Part shown: piece by piece, positions 49,905 through 58,492 of the stretch
Numbering within the stretch: the stretch's first letter is position 1
Layout: each line of letters opens with the position of its first letter
From: Bacillus thermotolerans
GTDB taxonomy: Bacteria; Bacillota; Bacilli; Bacillales; Domibacillaceae
Length of the DNA: 64,000 bases
Direction of reading: 5' to 3'
Assembly (NCBI RefSeq): GCF_000812025.2
Contig: NZ_JWJE02000002.1
Span: 62,001 to 126,000, forward strand
Notes under the pieces: generated by a model
Told to the model about the DNA's origin: nothing
What the model saw: only the letters and a program-made list of their open reading frames with translations
Databases searched by the model: none
Position numbers and translations under genes: made by a program

Positions 49905-51149
49905 TTATGTTTTTTGAGAGAGCTCAGCTAATAAGTAATGACAGCCATACTTAACTGCCCTCTTTCGGACACCGGCCCGACTCCCGCTCAAGCTTAATTT
50001 AAAGGTTTCCGTTTCTTTTCCTTTGCGAGACAATCCAATCCAGACAGTACCGGGAGGATGGCCTTCTAGGGGCTCTGGACCCGCCGCTCCCGTAAAGCTT
50101 ATACCAAACTCCGCACCTAGTAACCGACGCACGTTTTCTGCCAGCTCAGCTGCGCATTCCGCACTGACCGCCCCGTATCTGGCTAGCGTTTCCTCTTTTA
50201 CTTTTACTAGTTCTTTTTTTGCTTCGTTGGAATAACAAACAATCCCGCCGCTAAAGAAAGAACTCGCTCCCGGAACATCCGTTAATTCACTTTGGAACAA
50301 TCCGCCTGTTAAGCTTTCAGCTGCGGCAATACTGGAATTATGCTTTTTCAAATGAACAGCCAATTCACGGGCAAGAGTCGTATCGTTATAACCATAGAAA
50401 TACTCCCCTACCCGACGCAGCACTTCCTCCTCTGCCTGCTGGATCATTTGCAGAGCCGCTGCCTCTGACTCATGCTTAGCCGTAATTCTCAAAGTGACTT
50501 CCCCATCTCCTGCAAGCGGAGCAAGAGTAGGGTTTTGCTGCGCAATCAGCAGGTCTTCTAATTCCGTTTCCAAGGTTGATTCGCCAATTCCGAAGAATCG
50601 CAGTACCCGAGATTCAATCTTCTCTACTTTTTCAAGTATATTCAACAGCTCAGGCCTTGCATAAGAGGTAAACATCGGCTGCATTTCCCGGGGCGGGCCT
50701 GGCAAAAGAATATACGCATGCTTATTCTTTTTCACCAGCATCCCTGGTGCCATACCGTAATCGTTTGGCAGCACGACGCTCTTTTCCATCACAAGCGCTT
50801 GCTTTCTGTTGTTTGGCGTCATGGTAATCCTGGTCTTTGCAAAATAATTTTCGATGCTCTCTAAAGCCGCTTGATCATATACGAGCGGACGGCCGATGTG
50901 AGTGCTGATCGTCTCCTTCGTTAAGTCATCCTTTGTTGGGCCAAGCCCGCCAGTGAAGATAAGCAGGTCAGCCCGGCTCTCTGCTTCTCTAATTGCATGA
51001 ATCAGGCGTTCCTTATTATCGCCGACAACTGTATGATAGTACACATTAATACCGATTTCCGCCAGCTGCTGTGAAAGAAATTTAGCGTTTGTATTTGTAA
51101 TTTGTCCTAATAATAGTTCAGAGCCTACAGCAATAATTTCTGCATTCAT
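49905..51149 (-). CDS. cinA: CinA, competence/damage-inducible protein (nicotinamide-nucleotide amidohydrolase family)
   Basis: A 414-aa two-domain protein. The N-terminal MoaB-like domain has [35 protein letters not shown] and [14 protein letters not shown]; the C-terminal amidohydrolase domain has [35 protein letters not shown] and ISFTGAAGP. It deamidates NMN in pyridine nucleotide recycling and is linked to competence. It lies downstream of pgsA, as in B. subtilis. Confidence 0.94.
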   Translation of the reverse strand: MNAEIIAVGSELLLGQITNTNAKFLSQQLAEIGINVYYHTVVGDNKERLIHAIREAESRADLLIFTGGLGPTKDDLTKETISTHIGRPLVYDQAALESIENYFAKTRITMTPNNRKQALVMEKSVVLPNDYGMAPGMLVKKNKHAYILLPGPPREMQPMFTSYARPELLNILEKVEKIESRVLRFFGIGESTLETELEDLLIAQQNPTLAPLAGDGEVTLRITAKHESEAAALQMIQQAEEEVLRRVGEYFYGYNDTTLARELAVHLKKHNSSIAAAESLTGGLFQSELTDVPGASSFFSGGIVCYSNEAKKELVKVKEETLARYGAVSAECAAELAENVRRLLGAEFGISFTGAAGPEPLEGHPPGTVWIGLSRKGKETETFKLSLSGSRAGVRKRAVKYGCHYLLAELSQKT

Positions 51150-51185
51150 TCAGTTTACTCATCCCTTCTGCTTTCAACATTAATA

Positions 51186-51281
51186 TAAAAAAGACCGTTC
51201 CAGCAGCGCGCCTTTGCATCTTTTTTCTCGTGCCATTATGCGGCGCTTGTAAAGACTCGGCTCTTGCTGCTGAAACAGTCT
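51186..51281 (-). terminator. Large hairpin terminator between pgsA and cinA
   Basis: On the minus strand AGACTGTTTCAGCAGC (51281-51266) and GCTGCTGGAACGGTCT (51207-51192) form a 16-bp stem with two G-U pairs, followed by TTTTTTATA. The loop is 58 bases and has an inner GGCGC/GCGCC pairing. The stem begins directly after the pgsA stop. Confidence 0.75.
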
Positions 51282-51282
51282 C

Positions 51283-51861
51283 TTATTTGGAATGTTTAAA
51301 AACTCCGCGGTTTAGATAGAAATAATCCCATCCTGACCAAACAGTGAAAAAAGCAGCCACCCATAAAGCAATATCTGCGAATGGAAAACCAATGTTTTCA
51401 AATGGCGCATTGTGAAGAAGCAGTGCTGCAATCGCAATAATTTGTGTCCATGTTTTAATCTTGCCAAGCATGTTCGCAGCGACTACTTCCCCCTGCCCTG
51501 CCAAAATCAAGCGTAAACCGGTTACTGCAAATTCCCGGCTGATGATTAGGATAACAATCCATGACGGAGCCAAATTAAATTCTACTAGTACAATCAACGC
51601 AGCTGATACAAGCAATTTATCAGCGAGCGGATCTAAAAACTTCCCTAGATTTGTTACCAAATCCAGCTTTCTTGCATAGTAGCCATCAATCCAGTCGGTT
51701 GTTGAGGCGATAATGAATAATACAGCTCCCCAAAAGTGAGATGCAGGCATCGTCACTCCTAAAACAGAGAGATCTCCCCACCCGAAGTCAACGAGCATGA
51801 TGACTAAAAATAAAGGGATCATTACAATCCTTGCAATGGTTATCTTATTCGGTAAATTCAC
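51283..51861 (-). CDS. pgsA: CDP-diacylglycerol-glycerol-3-phosphate 3-phosphatidyltransferase
   Basis: A 192-aa membrane enzyme making phosphatidylglycerol phosphate, the precursor of phosphatidylglycerol. The CDP-alcohol phosphotransferase motif is complete in DGYYARKLDLVTNLGKFLDP followed by LADK (DGX2ARX8GX3DX3D). Several transmembrane segments are present. The start is GTG 51861 with GGAGGGTC upstream. It is normally essential. Confidence 0.96.
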   Translation of the reverse strand: MNLPNKITIARIVMIPLFLVIMLVDFGWGDLSVLGVTMPASHFWGAVLFIIASTTDWIDGYYARKLDLVTNLGKFLDPLADKLLVSAALIVLVEFNLAPSWIVILIISREFAVTGLRLILAGQGEVVAANMLGKIKTWTQIIAIAALLLHNAPFENIGFPFADIALWVAAFFTVWSGWDYFYLNRGVFKHSK

Positions 51862-51924
51862 AACAGACCCTCCACCTATTCTATCTTCAGACAGCTGACA
51901 AACGGCTGCTGAATAGCTGCTCCA

Positions 51925-52821
51925 TTACTGTGCAGCTGGCTGAACCTGGATAACAATATCCTGTCTCACCTGTTTGTCTACAGGAAGCTGGTATTTCACC
52001 GGCTGGCCATTTACTCTTACTTCTGTAGCAGGCGCATATCCAACAATCACCTTTGCCGACTTCTGCCCCGTTAAATTAAACGTTTGAGACTGGCCGTTAG
52101 TAAGCGTACCGCTAAAATGGCTCTTTCCGCTTCCATCCGTTACTCCTATCCACGTTTCCCCTTTTGATAGAACAGATACCTCGAACTTGTCTGCATTCTT
52201 CAAATGATATACAGCTGTTTTGCCATTTACCCCGGCTGCAGCTAAAGCAGGCTGAGGCTTAGCTGCCGGCTTTTCTTGTTGAGGAGCAGCAGGTTTAGGA
52301 TCTTGTTCCTCCTCCGCCTTCTCGCTATCCTGCGGCGTACCGCTAACTGCTTCCTCCCCGCTGTTCACCTCTTCATTTGGAGCTTCTACGGTTGACTCCT
52401 CATCCTGAGCCACCTCATTCGGTTCATTCTTTGGAATAAGGAACCATACAAGGAACACAGCCCCGATAATGAAAGCCCCAACTAATATTTTTGGTAAATA
52501 CTCCAGCAGCTTGGAGGGTTCCGCCGGAACGGTAGTGCGCGCTTTCTCCGCATTAATCTCTCTTTGCGGTACCTCATCGTCACTTGCAGCAGGAATTTCA
52601 TGTTTATATTCCTCAAACAGCTGCTCAGCATCAAGCCCTACGGCTTCCGCATACTGCTTAATAAATGCCCGAATGTAAAAATCCCCGGGCATCATGTCAT
52701 AATTTCCTTCTTCAATGCCGCTTAAATATCTTTTCTGTATTTTCGTGATTTCCTGCACGTCAGCTAACGACAGCTTTTTTGCTTCTCTTGCTTCTCTTAA
52801 GCGGTTTCCTAGCTCAGTCAC
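51925..52821 (-). CDS. ymfM: RodZ family protein (YmfM)
   Basis: A 298-aa protein with a cytosolic helix-turn-helix (about 3-70: LGNRLREAREAKKLSLADVQ), one transmembrane segment (about 106-128), a Glu/Pro/Ala-rich linker (about 135-200) and a C-terminal DUF4115 domain outside. RodZ links MreB to the wall machinery and sets cell shape. The start is GTG 52821 with AAGGTG six bases upstream; the frame extends three codons further. Confidence 0.9.
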   Translation of the reverse strand: MTELGNRLREAREAKKLSLADVQEITKIQKRYLSGIEEGNYDMMPGDFYIRAFIKQYAEAVGLDAEQLFEEYKHEIPAASDDEVPQREINAEKARTTVPAEPSKLLEYLPKILVGAFIIGAVFLVWFLIPKNEPNEVAQDEESTVEAPNEEVNSGEEAVSGTPQDSEKAEEEQDPKPAAPQQEKPAAKPQPALAAAGVNGKTAVYHLKNADKFEVSVLSKGETWIGVTDGSGKSHFSGTLTNGQSQTFNLTGQKSAKVIVGYAPATEVRVNGQPVKYQLPVDKQVRQDIVIQVQPAAQ

Positions 52822-52839
52822 CCACAACACCTTCCATAC

Positions 52840-53631
52840 TTAAAAGTTAAATCCACCAAAATCTGAGTCTTGAAAGAAGTTATTCTTTTCAACTGGCTCG
52901 TATGTAATTTCCTCATCAGGATGATTGCGAAGCTCGATAATATAATCAAAATCGTCCAGCGTATATTCGCTGTTTTGCACAAAGATATCCGGATGCTCTA
53001 CCACCTTAACGGCCGGCAGGCGCATGATCTCTCTAACAAGCTGCCAATGCTTTTCATTGGCCCGCTTCGTGGACACCACCCCGTCCATAATAAAGATATG
53101 GTTAGGGTTATACTCTGCCCGAATTAATTGATCACGAACAGTTTGCTTAATCATTGTAGAAGACATAAACAGCCACTTTTTGTTTGCACATACACTAGCA
53201 GCTACAACCGACTCTGTTTTTCCAACTCTGGGCATCCCGCGAATACCAATTAGTTTATGGCCTTCCATCTTGTATAGCTCAGCCATAAAATCAACGAGAA
53301 GTCCAAGCTCATCACGCACAAAACGGAACGTCTTCTTATCGTCTGCATCCCGCTGAATGTAGCGGCCATGCCGCACAGCCATCCGGTCTCTCAGCTTAGG
53401 CTCTCTCAGCTTAATAATTTCGATCGTGCCCATCTTCTCCAAGATGGACTCTAGCCTTCTAATTTGATCCTCGCTTTCAGCAAGCATCAGCAGACCGCGG
53501 CTTGCTTCATCCACGCCGTTAATAGTGACAATGTTAATGGAAAGCATACCTAACAAGGACGAAATATCACCTAATAGTCCCGGCCGGTTTTTGGTAATTC
53601 TGTACTCTAAATACCACTCTTTTTTAGACAT
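52840..53631 (-). CDS. ymfK: DUF3388 family protein (YmfK)
   Basis: A 263-aa protein of the YmfK/DUF3388 family. The first 75 residues look like an ACT-type regulatory fold (YRITKNRPGLLGDISSLLGM, INIVTINGVDEASRGLLML). The middle has GIRGMPRVGKTESVVAAS, which resembles a P-loop, so nucleotide binding is possible. The function is not known to me. It lies directly before the RodZ gene with a ten-base gap from the annotated frame, suggesting cotranscription. Confidence 0.85.
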   Translation of the reverse strand: MSKKEWYLEYRITKNRPGLLGDISSLLGMLSINIVTINGVDEASRGLLMLAESEDQIRRLESILEKMGTIEIIKLREPKLRDRMAVRHGRYIQRDADDKKTFRFVRDELGLLVDFMAELYKMEGHKLIGIRGMPRVGKTESVVAASVCANKKWLFMSSTMIKQTVRDQLIRAEYNPNHIFIMDGVVSTKRANEKHWQLVREIMRLPAVKVVEHPDIFVQNSEYTLDDFDYIIELRNHPDEEITYEPVEKNNFFQDSDFGGFNF

Positions 53632-53766
53632 AACAAACGCTCCTAATGGCTTTCCCGTAAAAGCCCAATTATTATTGATGTCTAAAGTCTATGATATATG
53701 ATTTACGCGGCGAATGAAAGAAAAAAGAGAGGGAAAAGTTCCCCTCTCCTTACAATCTAATTAACC

Positions 53767-54012
53767 TTATCGCTGCACCAGCTTTACCATGATGCTGGCA
53801 ATTGCTTTTTGCTCTTCTTCAGAAGCAACAGACCACAAATCAGCTAACACTCGCTCCTGCTCATTTTTAGGATCTACTTGAGCTGCAAGATAATCACCAA
53901 CTTGATAAGCGATGTTATTAATTGTGTCGTTATTCATTCCTGCAGTCGTTGCTTGATTTAATTTGTCTCCTAAGAAGCTTTTCCATTCTTGCCAGTTGTC
54001 AAGTACAGACAT
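53767..54012 (-). CDS. ymfJ: DUF3243 family protein (YmfJ)
   Basis: An 81-aa helical protein of the DUF3243 family, beginning MSVLDNWQEWKSFLGDKLNQA, with YQVGDYLAAQVDPKNEQERVL. No catalytic motif is seen and the role is unknown. The start has AAAGGAGGG upstream. The position between ymfI and ymfK is as in B. subtilis. Confidence 0.88.
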   Translation of the reverse strand: MSVLDNWQEWKSFLGDKLNQATTAGMNNDTINNIAYQVGDYLAAQVDPKNEQERVLADLWSVASEEEQKAIASIMVKLVQR

Positions 54013-54077
54013 CTGCAGTCCCTCCTTTATTGAGTTACAACAGTAGTTTGCCCCGCAAAAATGAGTTTATGCATTTA

Positions 54078-54800
54078 TTATGTGTACCAGCCTCCATTTA
54101 CTCCCAGAACCTGGCCGGTAACATAAGAAGAAGCAGACGAGCAAACGAAATGAACAGCTTCAGCGATTTCAGCTGCCGTGCCTAGCCGCCCAAGCGGAAT
54201 GTCGTCTGCAATTTCTTGTTTTTCCTCCGGCGAAAACTGGCCCATCATTGGTGTGTCTACTGCTCCGGGGGCTACTGCATTGATTCGAATCCCCGAGGGG
54301 GCCAGCTCTTTTGCCAGTGCCTTAACAAAAGCAATTTGAGCTCCCTTTACAGTGGAGTAAGCAACCTCACAAGCAGCCCCTGTTTGTCCCCATACCGAGG
54401 AAACCAATACGACAGATGGCGCTGCCGCCCTTCTCAGCTTCGGAATAAGCTTCTGGATAATGACCATCGGGCTCTTTACGTGCAGCTGCCACAATTCGTC
54501 AATTTCCTCCTCTTTTATGTCCTGGAACAGGCTGTAATGAGCAGTTCCCCCTGCAAAGACAGCTGCCTCCACTGCAAACAGCTGCTCTGCCAGGAGAGCG
54601 GCGCTGCCGTGTTCCGTTAAATCTGCTTGTATGGTTATGACCTCTGCCCCCATGGCCGCTAAATCCGCTTGCAGGCGCCTTACCTTTTCTTTGTTTTTAA
54701 AGTACTGCAAATATAAGTTCCAGCCTTCTGCCGCCAGCTTGCGGGCAATTTCCGCTCCAATGCCGCCGCTTGCGCCAGTGACAAGCGCCCATTTCTCCAT
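54078..54800 (-). CDS. ymfI: SDR-family reductase YmfI (elongation factor P 5-aminopentanone reductase)
   Basis: A 240-aa short-chain dehydrogenase with the cofactor motif VTGASGGIGAEIARKLA, the active-site Ser (VVLVSSVWGQ) and YSTVKGAQIAF (YXXXK), and the end segment GQVLGVNGGWYT. In B. subtilis YmfI reduces the 5-aminopentanone group on EF-P to 5-aminopentanol; the same role is inferred here from gene order and sequence. It lies between ymfH and ymfJ. Confidence 0.9.
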   Translation of the reverse strand: MEKWALVTGASGGIGAEIARKLAAEGWNLYLQYFKNKEKVRRLQADLAAMGAEVITIQADLTEHGSAALLAEQLFAVEAAVFAGGTAHYSLFQDIKEEEIDELWQLHVKSPMVIIQKLIPKLRRAAAPSVVLVSSVWGQTGAACEVAYSTVKGAQIAFVKALAKELAPSGIRINAVAPGAVDTPMMGQFSPEEKQEIADDIPLGRLGTAAEIAEAVHFVCSSASSYVTGQVLGVNGGWYT

Positions 54801-54883
54801 TATGTATTCTCCTCTATTTACAAAACTTATGGCAGCAGGAGGTGTCTGTCAATTAGATGGACATCTCCTGCTGCCTATTTCAG

Positions 54884-56170
54884 TTATTTCGGTAAAATTT
54901 GAAACGTGCTTAACCGGTCCTCGGAGATCATATGTTTCGCTGTATCCATTACATCAGTTAACGTAACACTCTCATACACCGGCACTACATCAAATAGGTT
55001 CATCCCATTAAAGGCGTAACGTGTAAATTGGTTTGCAATATATTCAGGCGAGTTAATGGATCGCAAGAACGATCCGATTTTCTTCTTAACAGACCGCTGC
55101 AATGCTTCTTCTGTTAAGTGCTTGCCTGCTGAAGCTTCCATCAGAATTTGTTTCACCCGTTCTGCCAGCTCTTCAGGTTTGGCTGTATTTCCGCCGACCA
55201 TAGCGAAGCCAAACCCTTTCTCCTGGGTAAAGTCATAATAAAAAGTTTCATCAATCAGACCTTCCCGGTAAAGCTGGTAGTAAAGCGGCGAGCTCTTTCC
55301 AAACAGCGCATCCAATAAAACATTCATCACAGCTTCCCGTTTTTGCAGCTCTTTGCCTTGCAAATTCGTATCGACAGCCTTGAGCCCCACTTCACACTTA
55401 GCTGTTTGTACGTTCATTTGACGTACCTGCTTTGGTTCTTTCACCTGCTCCGGTTCTTCCTCGAATGCACGCTTCACCTCTGGCTGCTCCTTATAATCTT
55501 TCTTTCCTTGGTTCGCTCTGACAAATTCAATCGTCTCTTTAGGATCAACGGAGCCGACAACGAATAAGAGCATGTTGCTCGGATGATAGAAGGTGCGGTA
55601 GCATTCATATAAATGATCTTTCGTAATATCCGCAATGGATTCCACTGTTCCTGCAATATCAATTTTAACCGGGTGATGGTGATACATATTTTGAATAAGA
55701 CCAAAATAGGCTTGCCAATCCGGATTATCGTCGTACATGCGAATTTCCTGTCCGATAATCCCTTTTTCTTTCTCTACCGTTTGTTCTGTAAAATACGGCT
55801 CCTGCACAAAATTAAGCAATGTTTCTAAATTCTCGTGTACACGGCTCGTGCTTGAAAATAAATAGGCCGTCCGTGTAAAAGAAGTAAAGGCATTCGCCGA
55901 GGCCCCTTGCTTGCTAAAGTGCTGAAACACATCTCCATCTTCCTTCTCGAACATCTTGTGCTCTAGAAAGTGAGCAATCCCATCCGGAACACGGACATAG
56001 TCATCTTTCCCTAGAGGAATAAAACGGTTATCGATGGAACCGTATTTCGTTGTAAAGGTGGCATATGTTTTGTTAAAGCCTTTTTTCTGGAGAACGTATA
56101 CCTCTAAACCATTATCCATCTTCTCATAAAACAGTTCCTCCTGAAGCTGGTCAAATGCGATCTTCTCCAT
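54884..56170 (-). CDS. ymfH: M16 family zinc peptidase YmfH
   Basis: A 428-aa M16 (pitrilysin-type) peptidase with the inverted zinc motif HFLEH in GIAHFLEHKMFEKEDGD and the downstream zinc-site Glu in GIIGQEIRMYDDNP. It is the catalytic partner of the non-catalytic YmfF, in keeping with two-chain M16 enzymes. The start is ATG 56170, overlapping the ymfF stop as TAATG, with CGGAGGGAAT upstream; the longer frame lies inside ymfF. Substrates are not known. Confidence 0.93.
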   Translation of the reverse strand: MEKIAFDQLQEELFYEKMDNGLEVYVLQKKGFNKTYATFTTKYGSIDNRFIPLGKDDYVRVPDGIAHFLEHKMFEKEDGDVFQHFSKQGASANAFTSFTRTAYLFSSTSRVHENLETLLNFVQEPYFTEQTVEKEKGIIGQEIRMYDDNPDWQAYFGLIQNMYHHHPVKIDIAGTVESIADITKDHLYECYRTFYHPSNMLLFVVGSVDPKETIEFVRANQGKKDYKEQPEVKRAFEEEPEQVKEPKQVRQMNVQTAKCEVGLKAVDTNLQGKELQKREAVMNVLLDALFGKSSPLYYQLYREGLIDETFYYDFTQEKGFGFAMVGGNTAKPEELAERVKQILMEASAGKHLTEEALQRSVKKKIGSFLRSINSPEYIANQFTRYAFNGMNLFDVVPVYESVTLTDVMDTAKHMISEDRLSTFQILPK

Positions 56171-57450
56171 TATTCTCCCTCCGTTCCCGACAAGAAATAA
56201 ATCGTATCCATTTCCACTTTGCCTGCAGCGGAAACTACTTCCTCTTTCGTTGTTCTTTCCACGGCCTCGAGCCATTGATCGATTGTAATCTCGCGTCCTC
56301 CGACCACATTCTGATAAAGCATTTCGATAATCCCTCTCGCTGTATCAACTGTTTCAAGCAGCTGGTTACGCAGCACAGCCTTTGTCTGCTCAAGCTCGTT
56401 GTCAGAAATTTTCCCGTCCTTCATATCTGAGAGCTGTTCGCGAATAATCGCAACTGCTTGCTCATAGTTTTTACTGTCAATGCCTGATAAGATCATCAAA
56501 AAGCCTTTGTGGCTCTCCAAGCGGCTGGCTGCATAATAAGCCAGGCTCGCCTTCTCTCTGACATTGGTGAACAGCTTAGAATGAGAAAAGCCGCCAAAAA
56601 TACCGTTAAACAGCTGCATAGCAAAGTAATCTTCGTCCTTGTAAGCTACATAGGTGCGGCAGCCAATATGAAGCTTGCCCTGCTTGATATCCTGTTTTTC
56701 TTTTACTTCTTTCACTTCAGCAGGCTGGGAAGAGGATGAGGATGCGTCGGCAAGTTGAGGAGTTCGAGCGGTAAACTGAAGGAAGCTATCTGCCATTGTC
56801 TCCACCTGATCCGCTTGCACATCTCCAACTACATATAAGTCCAGTTCATCTTCTGCAAATGCTTGCTCATAGTATTGATAAAGATTAGATGCATTTAACT
56901 GATCAATATCATCAAGCCGGCCATTGACATGAAGAGAATACGGATCGTCTTTATACATCTCTTCAAGCAGACGTGCATTCGCATAACGCATTTTGTCGTC
57001 ATACACGGATTCGATACGCTGTTTTAGGCTCCGTTTTTCATCGTCTACGATATCTTGATTAAAAGAACCATTTTCAACGAGCGGCTTTTGTAACACTTCG
57101 TGCATAAAAGAAAATGCACGTTCAAGCAGTGATTCACTTTCTTTTAAGAATTTTTCATTGGCCACTTCCATCGTAAAATTAATGACATGATAATTTCCTT
57201 TTTTGCCCAAGTCCACATAGAAGCTTGCCCCATATAGGTCATCCAAATATGAACGTAAATCTGTCGATGTGGGATATTTCTCTGATCCGCCCTGAAGCAC
57301 ATAAGGCAGCAAAGCTCTTTTCGTTATCGTTTCTTCTTTAAGCGGGGCTTTCATTTTCCACATAAGGGTGATCGTTTTATACTTATCCGTTGGTACAATG
57401 TGCAGCTTGTATCCATTCTTATCAATAATTGTTTCATTTACTAATGCCAT
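56170..57450 (-). CDS. ymfF: M16 family peptidase-like protein YmfF (no zinc motif)
   Basis: A 426-aa M16 family protein that lacks the HXXEH zinc motif: the place is taken by ALLPYVLQGGSEKYPTS. It therefore probably acts as the substrate-binding half of a YmfF-YmfH heterodimer. The start is ATG 57450 with GAAGGAGGG upstream. The overlapping stop/start with ymfH points to a 1:1 complex. Confidence 0.92.
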   Translation of the reverse strand: MALVNETIIDKNGYKLHIVPTDKYKTITLMWKMKAPLKEETITKRALLPYVLQGGSEKYPTSTDLRSYLDDLYGASFYVDLGKKGNYHVINFTMEVANEKFLKESESLLERAFSFMHEVLQKPLVENGSFNQDIVDDEKRSLKQRIESVYDDKMRYANARLLEEMYKDDPYSLHVNGRLDDIDQLNASNLYQYYEQAFAEDELDLYVVGDVQADQVETMADSFLQFTARTPQLADASSSSSQPAEVKEVKEKQDIKQGKLHIGCRTYVAYKDEDYFAMQLFNGIFGGFSHSKLFTNVREKASLAYYAASRLESHKGFLMILSGIDSKNYEQAVAIIREQLSDMKDGKISDNELEQTKAVLRNQLLETVDTARGIIEMLYQNVVGGREITIDQWLEAVERTTKEEVVSAAGKVEMDTIYFLSGTEGE

Positions 57451-57653
57451 TGAAATTCCCTCCTTCTCCAAACAGCTATGTCTTTATTTTTATCCGTTTA
57501 TTCATAGATTCATGCTTGTATTTAACGAAATCTTACTTTTTACTATACAGAAACGTCAAAAGATTGAAAAAGAAAATGCTCTACACAAAAACCGTCCTAC
57601 AGCGGACGGTCTTTCATGTAAAGCATTAGTTCGGATAGATGCAGACTGAGAGG

Positions 57654-58379
57654 CTACAGTCGCTTTCTCAAAACATGAAAGCGAAACTTGTCTGCTTTAA
57701 AATAGTTCACGGAATAAAGAACAGCTTTATCCTGCTCATCATAGTGAAGCTGCTTTAGCGCGAGCAAAGCCGTTTCCGGGTCACATTCTAAGATAGGAGA
57801 AACCTTCTCATGATAGCCGAACGGTTCGATATGAGCGACTGCATAAGAAATTTTACGGTTGCTTGAACGATCAAACAGAGAAAAAAGCGACTCCTCCTTG
57901 TATTGATGATCTTCAGGATAATATTTGAAAGGGATCTTATCCAGACAGTATACAACTGGTTCGCCGTTTGCCGTGCGCACCCGTTCGACAACGAACAATT
58001 CTTCATCGGAGCTGCATCCTAAACGGCGCTGCTCTTCTTCTGACGGCAGCTCGGTGCTCGAGCTTAGGAAAATAGTGCCCGGCTTCATACCAGCCTGAAC
58101 AATCATATCTGTTACACTCGTGAGCTGCTCAATTCCTGAAGTAAACAACGGTTTAGCATTTACAAATGTTCCAACACCGTGTCTGCGGATAATGACATTC
58201 TCCTCTTCAAGAATACGCAATGCTTCTCTCAAAGTAGCCCGGCTAACTCCCAGCTGCTTAGAAAGCTCAAATTCAGAGGGGAGCTTTTCCTTTTCCTTGT
58301 AAACGCCGGCTTCAATATCTCTTTTTAAATGATCAATCACTTGGAGATATAAATGCCGGCTATCCGGCTTAATTGTCAT
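57654..58379 (-). CDS. ymfC: GntR family regulator, HutC subfamily (YmfC)
   Basis: A 241-aa regulator with an N-terminal winged helix (about 8-75: [44 protein letters not shown]) and a C-terminal UTRA ligand domain (about 95-240). It lies downstream of spoIIIE, as ymfC does in B. subtilis. Target genes and ligand are unknown; other HutC members bind sugar phosphates or amino acids. Confidence 0.9.
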   Translation of the reverse strand: MTIKPDSRHLYLQVIDHLKRDIEAGVYKEKEKLPSEFELSKQLGVSRATLREALRILEEENVIIRRHGVGTFVNAKPLFTSGIEQLTSVTDMIVQAGMKPGTIFLSSSTELPSEEEQRRLGCSSDEELFVVERVRTANGEPVVYCLDKIPFKYYPEDHQYKEESLFSLFDRSSNRKISYAVAHIEPFGYHEKVSPILECDPETALLALKQLHYDEQDKAVLYSVNYFKADKFRFHVLRKRL

Positions 58380-58492
58380 GTTATCACCCGCTTTCTTTCT
58401 GTCTATTCTTTAGTTTTCCACACTTATAATATCATACGCTTTACCCTGTCTTTTTAACGGAAACGGCCAGCAGCACCTGATAACAGGTCTAT

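Noticed and set aside
49747-49905. SAM riboswitch or T-box before metY
   Set aside because: The leader is only about 100 nt, lacks the S-box core and the T-box AGGGUGGNACCGCG sequence.
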